Origin: Evansella caseinilytica
Lineage (GTDB): Bacteria; Bacillota; Bacilli; Bacillales; Salisediminibacteriaceae
Reading direction: 5' to 3'
Length of the DNA: 64,000 nt
NCBI RefSeq assembly: GCF_900107275.1
Contig: NZ_FNPI01000003.1
Location: 1 to 64,000 of the forward strand
Part shown: positions 57,244 to 64,000 of the stretch, one piece after another
How the letters are laid out: each line of letters opens with the position of its first letter
Position numbering within the stretch: the first letter of the stretch is position 1
Translations under genes and position numbers: made by a program
The notes under the pieces: generated by a model
Told to the model about the DNA's origin: nothing
The model's database searches: none
Seen by the model: only the letters and a program-made list of their open reading frames with translations

Positions 57244-58038
57244 TTAATCAAAAAATGGATGATCATCGTTAATCAAAATGCGTTTAATCGATTCCGCCGC
57301 TCCGGTTTTGCCGTTGATGCTGAGAATAACTCCGTTCAGTTGTTCCCTGCCCTTTGTCACTTCAAACCTTGCGGGTAGGCTTGTCAAAAATCTGTTAATG
57401 ATAACGTCTCTATCCATACCTAAAATTCCGTCATACGGTCCCGTCATACCCGCATCGGTAGTATACGCCGTACCGCCGGGCAGAACCCGCTCATCAGCCG
57501 TTTGAACATGGGTGTGCGTCCCGACTACGGCGGATACCTTTCCGTCTAAATACCAGCCGATTGCCTGTTTTTCACTGGTTGCTTCCGCGTGGAAATCAAC
57601 AAAAATGATCGGGGTTTTTTTCCTCACTTCTTTCACAATTCGATCAAGCACGCGAAACGGACAGTCAATCGCCGGCATAAACGTGCGCCCTTGCCCGTTA
57701 ATGACGGCAACTTTATAGCTACCGACCTTTTTAATGACATACCCCGTCCCTGGAGTGCCCTCCGGAAGATTGGCCGGACGGACGAGATCATCTTTTTCGT
57801 CGATAAAATCGAAGATCTCTTTTTTGTCCCAGGCGTGATTCCCCAATGTAATCACATCAGCTCCGGCATCGCGAATTTCCTGATACACCTTTTCTGTTAA
57901 CCCTTTTCCTCCTGCAGCATTTTCGCCGTTGACAATCGTAAGCTCCGGGCGGTATTTTCTTTTCAGCTTTGGAAGATACTCTTTCAAAGCGTTTCTTCCT
58001 GGAGATCCAACAACGTCTCCAATAAATAGCACTTTCAT
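57244..58038 (-). CDS. ymdB: YmdB family metallophosphoesterase (2',3'-cyclic nucleotide phosphodiesterase)
   Basis: 264 residues: MKVLFIGDVVGSPGRNALKEYLPKLKRKYRPELTIVNGENAAGGKGLTEKVYQEIRDAGADVITLGNHAWDKKEI shows the di-metal motifs GDVVG, GENAAGG and GNHAWD; FVDFHAEATSEK and VVGTHTHVQTADERVLPGGTAY give the remaining ligands. YmdB influences biofilm gene expression and RNase Y activity in B. subtilis; rny lies directly upstream. AAGGAGA precedes the ATG at 58038. Confidence 0.96.
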   Translation of the reverse strand: MKVLFIGDVVGSPGRNALKEYLPKLKRKYRPELTIVNGENAAGGKGLTEKVYQEIRDAGADVITLGNHAWDKKEIFDFIDEKDDLVRPANLPEGTPGTGYVIKKVGSYKVAVINGQGRTFMPAIDCPFRVLDRIVKEVRKKTPIIFVDFHAEATSEKQAIGWYLDGKVSAVVGTHTHVQTADERVLPGGTAYTTDAGMTGPYDGILGMDRDVIINRFLTSLPARFEVTKGREQLNGVILSINGKTGAAESIKRILINDDHPFFD

Positions 58039-58173
58039 GAAAATGATCTCCTTTTTGCTTGTCCTTGCAAGCATACCATGTTTTTACACTGTTAGCATAT
58101 ATTGATTGCCGATTTTTTCAAAATTTTCTTAAATATCATAGGTTGCGTTTTCCGTCCGAAAAGATTGTAAGTA

Positions 58174-58211
58174 TGTAAAAAATAAAGTGGCAGAAACGCG
58201 CCACTTTATTT
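58174..58211 (-). terminator. Terminator overlapping the rny stop
   Basis: AAATAAAGTGGC (58180-58191) pairs perfectly with GCCACTTTATTT (58200-58211) and is followed on the minus strand by TTTTACATAC. The right arm includes the last codons of rny. Confidence 0.8.
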
Positions 58212-59771
58212 TGCATACTCAACTGCCCTTGTTTCACGGATTACGGTTACTTTGATATGACCGGGATAATCGAGCTCGTCTTCAATTTTCTTGGTAATTT
58301 CACGAGCGAGACGGTACGAGTCTTCATCCGTAATGAAATCCGGTTTAACCATAATTCGAACCTCACGCCCTGCTTGAATCGCATACGTTTTTTCAACGCC
58401 CTCAAAGGATTCCGAAATCTCCTCCAGTTTTTCCAGGCGCTTGATGTACGTTTCAAGCGTTTCCCTTCTCGCACCAGGCCTTGCTGCAGACAGAGCGTCT
58501 GCCGCGGCAACAAGCGTGGCGATGATCGAAGTGGCTTCAGTGTCTCCGTGATGTGATGCAATACTGTTAATAACAACTGGATGTTCCTTATACTTCGTTG
58601 CAAGCTCTACTCCAATTTCTACGTGGCTGCCTTCCACTTCATGGTCGATAGCTTTGCCGATATCATGCAATAAACCGGCTCGTCGGGCCAACTGAACATC
58701 TTCTCCTAATTCAGCCGCCATCAACCCGCTCAAATAGGCTACCTCCATGGAATGTTTAAGGACATTTTGACCATAACTCGTACGGAATTTCAAACGGCCG
58801 AGAATTTTAATAAGATCGGGATGAAGCCCATGAATTCCCATTTCGAATGTCGTCTGTTCTCCGTACTCGCGAATCAGTTCATCAACTTCTCGCCGGGACT
58901 TGTCCACTGTCTCTTCTATTCTTGCCGGATGGATACGTCCATCCTGAACAAGCTTTTCTAAAGCTGTCTTGGCAATTTCTCGACGAATTGGATCAAATCC
59001 AGATAAAATAACAGCTTCCGGTGTATCATCAATGATCAGGTCGATTCCGGTCAACGTTTCCAACGCTCGGATGTTGCGCCCTTCTCTTCCGATGATCCGG
59101 CCTTTCATTTCATCATTCGGCAAGCTGACTACTGACACGGTTGTTTCCGCAACATGATCGGCTGCACAGCGCTGAATGGACATAGATAATATTTCCTTCG
59201 CCTTTTTATCGGCTTCCTCCTTTGCCCTGAGCACCGTATCTTTAACAAGTACAGCTTTTTCATGCTTTAATTCTTCATCCACAGCTTTCATAATGATTTC
59301 CCGTGCTTCATCTCTTGTAAATCCGGAAATGCGTTCTAATTCCTGTTTTTGCTCTTTTAAAAGCTCCTCGACTTTGCTATTCAACTCGTCGATATGTTGT
59401 TGACGTTTTGACAATTCATCTTCTCTTTTATCAAGAGCTTCTTCTTTTTTGTCTAACGTTTCACTCTTACGGTCCAATAACTCTTCCTTTTGAACTAATC
59501 GATTCTCCTGCTTCTGAATTTCGTTTCGGCGATCACGGACTTCTTTCTCAGCTTCCATACGAAGCTTATGCGCTTCATCTTTCGCTTCGAGTATAGCTTC
59601 CTTTTTACTTGCATCCGCTTCTCGCTTCGCATCTTCAATCGTCTGTTTAGCTAAATGCTCTGCACTAGAGATTTTTGCCTCTGCGATGGATTTGCGAACG
59701 AAGTATCCAATGAAGAAAACGATCACTGCAGTGAATAGCAAAATGAGGATTTGAACGATCAGGTTATCCAA
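58206..59771 (-). CDS. rny: Ribonuclease Y
   Basis: 521 residues: N-terminal membrane anchor ([22 protein letters not shown]), a long coiled coil rich in K/E (about 30-200), KH domain ([35 protein letters not shown]) and HD catalytic domain ([25 protein letters not shown]). It is the main mRNA-decay endonuclease of Bacillus, anchored at the membrane. The start codon is TTG at 59771 with AGGAGG upstream, as seen in homologues. Confidence 0.98.
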   Translation of the reverse strand: MDNLIVQILILLFTAVIVFFIGYFVRKSIAEAKISSAEHLAKQTIEDAKREADASKKEAILEAKDEAHKLRMEAEKEVRDRRNEIQKQENRLVQKEELLDRKSETLDKKEEALDKREDELSKRQQHIDELNSKVEELLKEQKQELERISGFTRDEAREIIMKAVDEELKHEKAVLVKDTVLRAKEEADKKAKEILSMSIQRCAADHVAETTVSVVSLPNDEMKGRIIGREGRNIRALETLTGIDLIIDDTPEAVILSGFDPIRREIAKTALEKLVQDGRIHPARIEETVDKSRREVDELIREYGEQTTFEMGIHGLHPDLIKILGRLKFRTSYGQNVLKHSMEVAYLSGLMAAELGEDVQLARRAGLLHDIGKAIDHEVEGSHVEIGVELATKYKEHPVVINSIASHHGDTEATSIIATLVAAADALSAARPGARRETLETYIKRLEKLEEISESFEGVEKTYAIQAGREVRIMVKPDFITDEDSYRLAREITKKIEDELDYPGHIKVTVIRETRAVEYAK

Positions 59772-59986
59772 ACTGATTCACCTCCTCATGCTATTTCTTT
59801 GGTGAAACTAGGTTCCATTTAAAGCTTTTTTTCATTCACTTTCATAATTATACATCCAGAAAATCTCAATCAGTTTGAGTATGTTAAAAGGTAAGACAGT
59901 ATTCTTTCTAATTGTATTCTTCCTATAACTCGATGTCAAGCATTGGTAAAGGGAAACAGATCTGGATATGGAAAACTAAGAATGGG

Positions 59987-60784
59987 TTAAGCACTTCTGT
60001 TTTGCTTTTCCTTTCCCTTCTGGTCTGCCGGCGTCTTTTCCTTTGATAACAACCAGCCTGCGAGAGCAATGACTAGCAGAACAACGTAAAAAGTGATTTT
60101 CCATGCAGTGGATTCCGCAAAGGCTTCAGGCAATATCGCCAGTTCATGATGCGAGAGCGTCAATACACCAAGCTTGACGCCGACCCAGCCGACAATGACA
60201 TAAGCGGCGATTTCCAATCCCGGCCTTGATTGCAGCAGTTTGACAAAAAAACCGGCGGCAAACCGCATGATAATCACCCCGATAAAGCCGCCGGCAAAGA
60301 TTACGAGAAACTTGCCACCATCCATTCCTCCGATTTGGGGCAGACCCGTGTTTGGAAGCGCCATCGCCAATGCTACCGCAGCTAAGATGGAATCGACAGC
60401 AAAAGCAATATCCGCTACTTCCACTTTCAACACGGTCAGCCAAAAACCAGGTTTTTTCTCCTTCTTTCCGCCTTCACTTTGCTGTTTTCCTTGTTTGACA
60501 ACGATTTTGCGAAAGATATGATTTAACGATATAAACAATAAGTACAGCGCACCGATAGCTTGAACTTCCCATACATCGACAAGAAATGAAATCACGAACA
60601 GGGAAGCAAAGCGAAACACAAAGGCCCCTGCAAGCCCGTAAAATAACGCCTTCTTTCTTTCTTTTTCCGGAAGCTGCTTTACCATGATGGCCAGAACAAG
60701 GGCGTTATCAGCCGCAAGCAGCCCTTCAAGACCAACTAATAACAGTAGTACCCATGCGTATTCAACAAATAGTGACAGTTCCAT
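59987..60784 (-). CDS. TerC/Alx-family integral membrane protein (probable Mn2+ exporter)
   Basis: 265 residues starting MELSLFVEYAWVLLLLVGLEGLLAADNALVLAIMVKQLPEKERKKALFYGLAGAFVFRFASLFVISFLVD. The acidic intramembrane motifs LLAADNALVL and VADIAFAVDSILAAVAL are the TerC family signatures; seven or so helices are evident. YkoY/YceF/Alx members export Mn2+, partly metallating secreted proteins. The upstream yybP-ykoY riboswitch supports the manganese role here. AAGGAGATTGGAGTA precedes the ATG at 60784. Confidence 0.92.
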   Translation of the reverse strand: MELSLFVEYAWVLLLLVGLEGLLAADNALVLAIMVKQLPEKERKKALFYGLAGAFVFRFASLFVISFLVDVWEVQAIGALYLLFISLNHIFRKIVVKQGKQQSEGGKKEKKPGFWLTVLKVEVADIAFAVDSILAAVALAMALPNTGLPQIGGMDGGKFLVIFAGGFIGVIIMRFAAGFFVKLLQSRPGLEIAAYVIVGWVGVKLGVLTLSHHELAILPEAFAESTAWKITFYVVLLVIALAGWLLSKEKTPADQKGKEKQNRSA

Positions 60785-60892
60785 TACTCCAATCTCCTTT
60801 ATGTAAATTTGAAATGCAGACTGCGATTGCGCCAACAGTTTTTGTTTGGCACTAAATGTGTACTGCGCTGCCACATTGCCGGGCACGCGGCG

Positions 60893-60925
60893 CAAAAAAA
60901 CCTTTACCACATGTCGGTAAAGGTG
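60893..60925 (-). terminator. Second (downstream) terminator between riboswitch and terC
   Basis: On the minus strand CCTTTACCGACATGTGGTAAAGG-type hairpin (60901-60923) followed by TTTTTTT. It follows the riboswitch terminator at once and repeats its CCTTTAC stem sequence. Confidence 0.85.
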
Positions 60926-60927
60926 TT

Positions 60928-61054
60928 AAAAAACAAAAAGACCTTTACCAGCTTCAGTAAAGGTCTTGCTAACAACGTAACGATGTTGCCAACAAAGCCG
61001 AGAGCTGCTGCTCCGCGATGACGACTTTGCTGTAAAAGCTACTCCCCTTTAGGA
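60928..61054 (-). ncRNA. yybP-ykoY (manganese) riboswitch with terminator expression platform
   Basis: On the minus strand: AAAGGGGAGTAGC, GCAAAGTCGTCAT, GGCTTTGTTGGCAACA, TTAGCAAGACCTTTAC: the conserved yybP-ykoY order, ending in a terminator stem AGACCTTTAC/GTAAAGGTCT with TTTTTGTTTTTT. Mn2+ binding is known to disfavour the terminator in this class, turning on export genes. A promoter precedes it: TTGACA 61101-61106, 17 bp, TATGAT 61078-61083. Confidence 0.95.
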
Positions 61055-61077
61055 GAATGATTTATGTGATTGACATC

Positions 61078-61106
61078 ATCATAAGATATTCCCATCCAAG
61101 TGTCAA
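61078..61106 (-). promoter_or_regulatory. Promoter of the riboswitch-terC transcript
   Basis: TTGACA (61101-61106), 17-bp spacer, TATGAT (61078-61083) on the minus strand; predicted start near 61071, 15-20 nt before the riboswitch core. Confidence 0.8.
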
Positions 61107-61152
61107 TATTTTTTTGCTACTATGGTTACGTGGATGCGGCTCCGCATTCCGG

Positions 61153-62199
61153 CTATTTTAAGTCCAGTGGAAGATCTTCCTGCTCCGGATTTTCGACAGG
61201 GATTTCCTTCGGAGTATCCAAACTGTGATATTCACGGATTTTCGCTTCTATTACCTGTGTGACATTCGCATTTTCTTTCAAAAATTGCTTGGCATTCTCC
61301 CTTCCCTGACCTAAACGTTCTTCATCATAAGAGTACCAAGCACCGCTTTTTTGGACGATATCCAAATCTGAAGCGATGTCTAAAATCGAGCCTTCCCGCG
61401 AAATACCCTCGCCGTACATGATATCCACCTCCGCTGTTTTAAACGGTGGCGCAACTTTGTTTTTGACGACTTTTATTTTTGTTTTGTTTCCGACCATATC
61501 GTTGCCTTGCTTTAGCGTTTCGGCGCGGCGAACTTCCAGCCGTACAGACGAGTAAAATTTTAATGCCCGTCCGCCGGGAGTTGTTTCCGGATTACCGAAC
61601 ATTACTCCAACTTTTTCACGAATCTGGTTGATAAATATCGCGATTGTTTTTGATTTATTGATGGCGCCGGACAGTTTACGCAGCGCCTGGGACATGAGCC
61701 GGGCTTGCAGTCCGACATGGCTGTCTCCCATTTCCCCTTCGATTTCCGCTTTCGGCACAAGCGCCGCCACCGAGTCAATAACGATCATATCCACCGCGCC
61801 GCTTCGCACAAGCGCCTCGGCAATTTCCAGCGCTTGTTCTCCTGTATCCGGCTGGGATAAAAGCAATTCATCGATATTAACGCCGAGCTTCTGGGCATAA
61901 ACAGGATCGAGGGCGTGCTCCGCATCGATAAATGCTGCTTGTCCGCCATTTCTTTGCACTTCCGCCAACGCATGCAATGCAACGGTCGTTTTACCTGATG
62001 ATTCAGGCCCGTAAATTTCGATAATCCTTCCTTTTGGATATCCTCCCACTCCTAAAGCAATGTCCAAGGCGAGGGCACCGCTGGACACTGTTGAAACCCG
62101 CTGCTCCGCCTGCTCTCCAAGCTTCATAATCGACCCTTTGCCAAACTGCTTTTCAATCTGGCGCAAAGCCATGTCAAGGGCTTGTTTACGATCTGACAT
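61153..62199 (-). CDS. recA: Recombinase RecA
   Basis: 348 residues: [29 protein letters not shown], Walker [47 protein letters not shown]2-region [24 protein letters not shown]. It forms the ssDNA filament for homologous recombination and triggers LexA autocleavage. AAGGAGAG precedes the ATG at 62199. The promoter and SOS box lie over 300 bp upstream, with a structured repeat occupying the leader. Confidence 0.98.
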   Translation of the reverse strand: MSDRKQALDMALRQIEKQFGKGSIMKLGEQAEQRVSTVSSGALALDIALGVGGYPKGRIIEIYGPESSGKTTVALHALAEVQRNGGQAAFIDAEHALDPVYAQKLGVNIDELLLSQPDTGEQALEIAEALVRSGAVDMIVIDSVAALVPKAEIEGEMGDSHVGLQARLMSQALRKLSGAINKSKTIAIFINQIREKVGVMFGNPETTPGGRALKFYSSVRLEVRRAETLKQGNDMVGNKTKIKVVKNKVAPPFKTAEVDIMYGEGISREGSILDIASDLDIVQKSGAWYSYDEERLGQGRENAKQFLKENANVTQVIEAKIREYHSLDTPKEIPVENPEQEDLPLDLK

Positions 62200-62242
62200 G
62201 AGTTTTCTCTCCTTTATAATTAAAATACAAATGATTTCTTCT

Positions 62243-62484
62243 AGTGTATGTTTAAAAAGATCGTTTTTTATCTTTTTGAACATACACGAAGCAATGAGCC
62301 ACTCTCCACTGAAAAGCTGCGAGCTGTCTCATCGTGTCATCGCGCGCGATGGCACTTGGATATTCATCGAAGATATGCTAGCAGAGGAAGAGACAATGAG
62401 TGGAGCCGATGCATTCTTTTCATGCCATCTATGAGCGGTTTTCTCGTAGATGGCGCATCGAGCGAAACCATTGCCTTTTTGAAC
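62243..62484 (+). repeat. Dispersed structured repeat in the recA 5' leader
   Basis: Plus-strand order: hairpin GTGTATGTTTAAAAAGAT/ATCTTTTTGAACATACAC (62244-62287), CGAAGCAATGAG, module with GTGTCATCGC/GCGATGGCAC (62334-62355), GAGCCGATGCATTCTTTT, a variable stem CATCTATGAG/CTCGTAGATG-like, then GCATCGAGCGAAACCATTGCC and TTTTTGAAC. It closely parallels the 56.4 kb copy without the 58-bp tandem modules. It lies between the recA transcript start (about 62503) and the ribosome binding site. Confidence 0.88.
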
Positions 62485-62509
62485 ACTCAATGATTCAATT
62501 TCTCTTACT

Positions 62510-62561
62510 ATCTTAACCTTTTTTTTATCGTTTGCCAATAGTTTTTACAAACATTCGTTCG
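62510..62561 (-). promoter_or_regulatory. recA promoter with LexA (SOS) box
   Basis: On the minus strand TTGGCA (62533-62538), 17 bp, TAAGAT (62510-62515). The SOS box CAAAC-ATTC-GTTCG (62548-62561) matches the consensus at 12 of 14 positions and sits directly upstream of the -35. Predicted leader length is about 300 nt. Confidence 0.8.
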
Positions 62562-62623
62562 GTTTTTTTAGAAATATGCGCTGCGACGGAAGATCGCCAT
62601 CCGTTTACCATTTGAAACTCCAT

Positions 62624-62675
62624 TAAAAAAGAAAGGGGAGCCGAAGACAATGGCGGTTGCCTCCAACCCCTTTCT
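62624..62675 (-). terminator. Rho-independent terminator after the DEAD-box helicase gene
   Basis: On the minus strand GAAAGGGG...CCCCTTTC with additional inner pairing (GGAGGC/GGCTCC region), followed by TTTTTTAAT, 43 bp past the helicase stop. Confidence 0.85.
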
Positions 62676-62717
62676 ATTCTCAAACGATATGATATAGCAA
62701 CCCTTCGTTTTTACCGC

Positions 62718-64000
62718 TTATTTCCGCTTAGGGCGCGGTTTTGCAGGCTCCAGATTAATTCTCGCACCGTTCAGGCGGGAATACTTTAGGCCCTCGTAAA
62801 CAAACGGAGCCACTTCCTGCGGAACCTCCATAAAAGTAAAGTTATCGAAAATATCAATTTTGCCAACCGATTTTGCCGGAATGCCCACAAGCTGGGAAAC
62901 TTCTTCCACCAACTTTTTCGGCGTCAATTCGATATTGCGTCCGACGTTGATAAAAAACCTTGTCATTCCTTGCTGCGCACCTGTATCGCCGAAATCATAG
63001 CCGTCATCATTTAAATCCTCGTGACTGTAAAAGGCAAGCTTCAGCAGGGAAGTGATGATTTTATCCGGCGGATATTGATTGACAAGCTCGGCAACGAGGG
63101 AATCGTAAAGACCCGGTTCGTCGTCTTCGCTTTCAATCAGATCGACGATTTGCGCTTTCCAAACATGCTGCTGCTTTTCAACAACCTCCTCCACGGAAGG
63201 AAGCCGCTGCGACGGGATGTTCATTTTGATTTCCGCTTCAATCGACCGCAGATGCTTCATTTCTCTCGGGGTTACCAAGGTCACCGCGACACCTTCCCTT
63301 CCGGCACGGCCTGTTCTGCCGATGCGGTGAACATAGCTTTCCGGATCCTGCGGAATGTCGTAATTGATAACATGGGAGACGTTTTCCACGTCGATACCGC
63401 GGGCGGCAACATCGGTGGCAATCAGGAATTCAATTGACGAATCGCGGAACTTTTTCATGACTAAATCGCGCTGTGACTGCGTGAGATCGCCATGAAGACC
63501 ATCGGCGATATACCCCCGTGCCTGCAATGCTTCCGTTAGCTCCGCAACCCCTTTTTTCGTCCGGCAAAAAATAATCCCCAGGTCGATCGTCTCACTGTCA
63601 ATCACTCGGCAAAGCGAGTCGATTTTATTTTTTTCCAGCACTTTATAATACACTTGATTAATAGAAGGGGCGGTAACTTCACCTTTGCTGATCGTCACCT
63701 GCTTCGGCCGGTTCATATATTTGTTTGACAACTTGCGGATCGGCGGCGGCATCGTCGCCGAGAACAACAGCGTCTGCCGCTCAAGATTTACTTGCTGAAG
63801 GATTTTTTCAATATCATCAATAAAGCCCATATCAAGCATTTCATCCGCTTCATCCAAAATCAAGGTATGGACTTTCTTTAATTGCAGCGTATGGCGGTTC
63901 AAGTGGTCAAGCACTCTTCCGGGAGTCCCGACAACAACTTGTACACCGCGCTTGAGCGCACGGATTTGATGCCCGATCGACTGTCCGCCGTAAATTGGGA
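62718..64000 (-). CDS. DEAD-box ATP-dependent RNA helicase (C-terminal part; 5' end beyond window)
   Basis: The minus-strand frame is open to the window edge and reads PIYGGQSIGHQIRALKRGVQVVVGTPGRVLDHLNR before LILDEADEMLDMGF (motif II), LFSATMPP (motif III), IFCRTKKGVAEL, ATDVAARGIDVENVSHVINYDIP and HRIGRTGRAG (motif VI). The C-terminus (MTRFFINVGRNIELTPKKLVEEVSQLVG...FTFMEVPQEVAPFVYEGL) is a DbpA-type RNA-binding domain. It is probably a cold-shock or ribosome-assembly helicase of the CshA/DbpA group. Motifs Q and I lie outside the window. Confidence 0.93.
   Translation of the reverse strand, partial: PIYGGQSIGHQIRALKRGVQVVVGTPGRVLDHLNRHTLQLKKVHTLILDEADEMLDMGFIDDIEKILQQVNLERQTLLFSATMPPPIRKLSNKYMNRPKQVTISKGEVTAPSINQVYYKVLEKNKIDSLCRVIDSETIDLGIIFCRTKKGVAELTEALQARGYIADGLHGDLTQSQRDLVMKKFRDSSIEFLIATDVAARGIDVENVSHVINYDIPQDPESYVHRIGRTGRAGREGVAVTLVTPREMKHLRSIEAEIKMNIPSQRLPSVEEVVEKQQHVWKAQIVDLIESEDDEPGLYDSLVAELVNQYPPDKIITSLLKLAFYSHEDLNDDGYDFGDTGAQQGMTRFFINVGRNIELTPKKLVEEVSQLVGIPAKSVGKIDIFDNFTFMEVPQEVAPFVYEGLKYSRLNGARINLEPAKPRPKRK

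Noticed and set aside
62329-62538. Minus-strand frame of 69 codons through the recA leader repeat
   Set aside because: It begins upstream of the predicted transcript start and lacks a ribosome binding site; the same region in the other repeat copies is not open.

Overview
The window is chromosomal DNA from an endospore-forming member of the Bacillaceae. Evidence: cotE, spoVS, spoVK, sirA, ymdB, rny, ricA (ymcA) and yneA are all present. Two blocks keep the Bacillus subtilis-type order: recA-rny-ymdB-spoVS-tdh/kbl-miaB-ricA-cotE-mutS-mutL-miaA-hfq-spoVK-hflX-ynbB-glnA, and lexA/yneA-yneB-ynzC-tkt-sirA-yneF. I cannot name the species from sequence alone. Most genes lie on the minus strand.

Layout. 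1-7.3 kb: start of an ABC ATPase, two TetR-type regulators, then a response regulator/sensor kinase/ABC ATPase/large FtsX-type permease cluster. 7.3-10.4 kb: copper operon csoR-copA-copZ with a recognisable promoter/operator. 10.7-14.7 kb: heterodimeric ABC exporter pair plus an SRPBCC protein. 14.8-20.7 kb: yneF, sirA, tkt, ynzC, yneB, yneA and divergent lexA, with three SOS boxes. 20.9-28.9 kb: accessory metabolism (acetolactate-synthase-like enzyme, DUF438/hemerythrin/PAS protein with Crp/Fnr-type sites, Zur-box GTPase with a 2Fe-2S protein, amidohydrolase, fatty acid desaturase). 29.2-39.6 kb: desaturase pseudogene, glnA (without adjacent glnR), ynbB, hflX, spoVK, a catalytically degenerate tyrosine recombinase, hfq, miaA, a methyltransferase and an AT-rich methionine aminopeptidase. 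39.9-52.3 kb: mutL, mutS, an amidoligase-like gene, cotE, ricA, miaB, a frameshifted leucine-rich-repeat gene, kbl, tdh. 52.3-64 kb: a 135-bp tandem repeat, korAB, spoVS, ymdB, rny, a TerC-family gene behind a yybP-ykoY riboswitch, recA and a partial DEAD-box helicase.

The most unusual signal is a dispersed, mosaic, hairpin-rich non-coding repeat family. Its hallmark is a stem built from TGTTCAAAAAGAT / ATCTTTTTGAACA, with copies at about 15.2, 19.9, 45.9, 56.4 and 62.3 kb. Two copies form most of the 5' leaders of the two central SOS genes, lexA and recA. Each lies between the SOS-box promoter and the ribosome binding site, in the same orientation relative to the gene, with the hallmark hairpin 30-45 nt before the start codon. 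Comparison of the 56.4 and 62.3 kb copies shows a compensatory base-pair change.

Genes working together: the SOS circuit (lexA, recA, yneA, probably yneB), mismatch repair (mutSL), tRNA modification (miaA, miaB), RNA turnover and regulation (rny, ymdB, ricA, hfq), threonine catabolism (tdh, kbl, with a perfect CcpA cre site), and metal homeostasis (csoR-copA-copZ, the Zur-type GTPase, the Mn-type riboswitch before terC).
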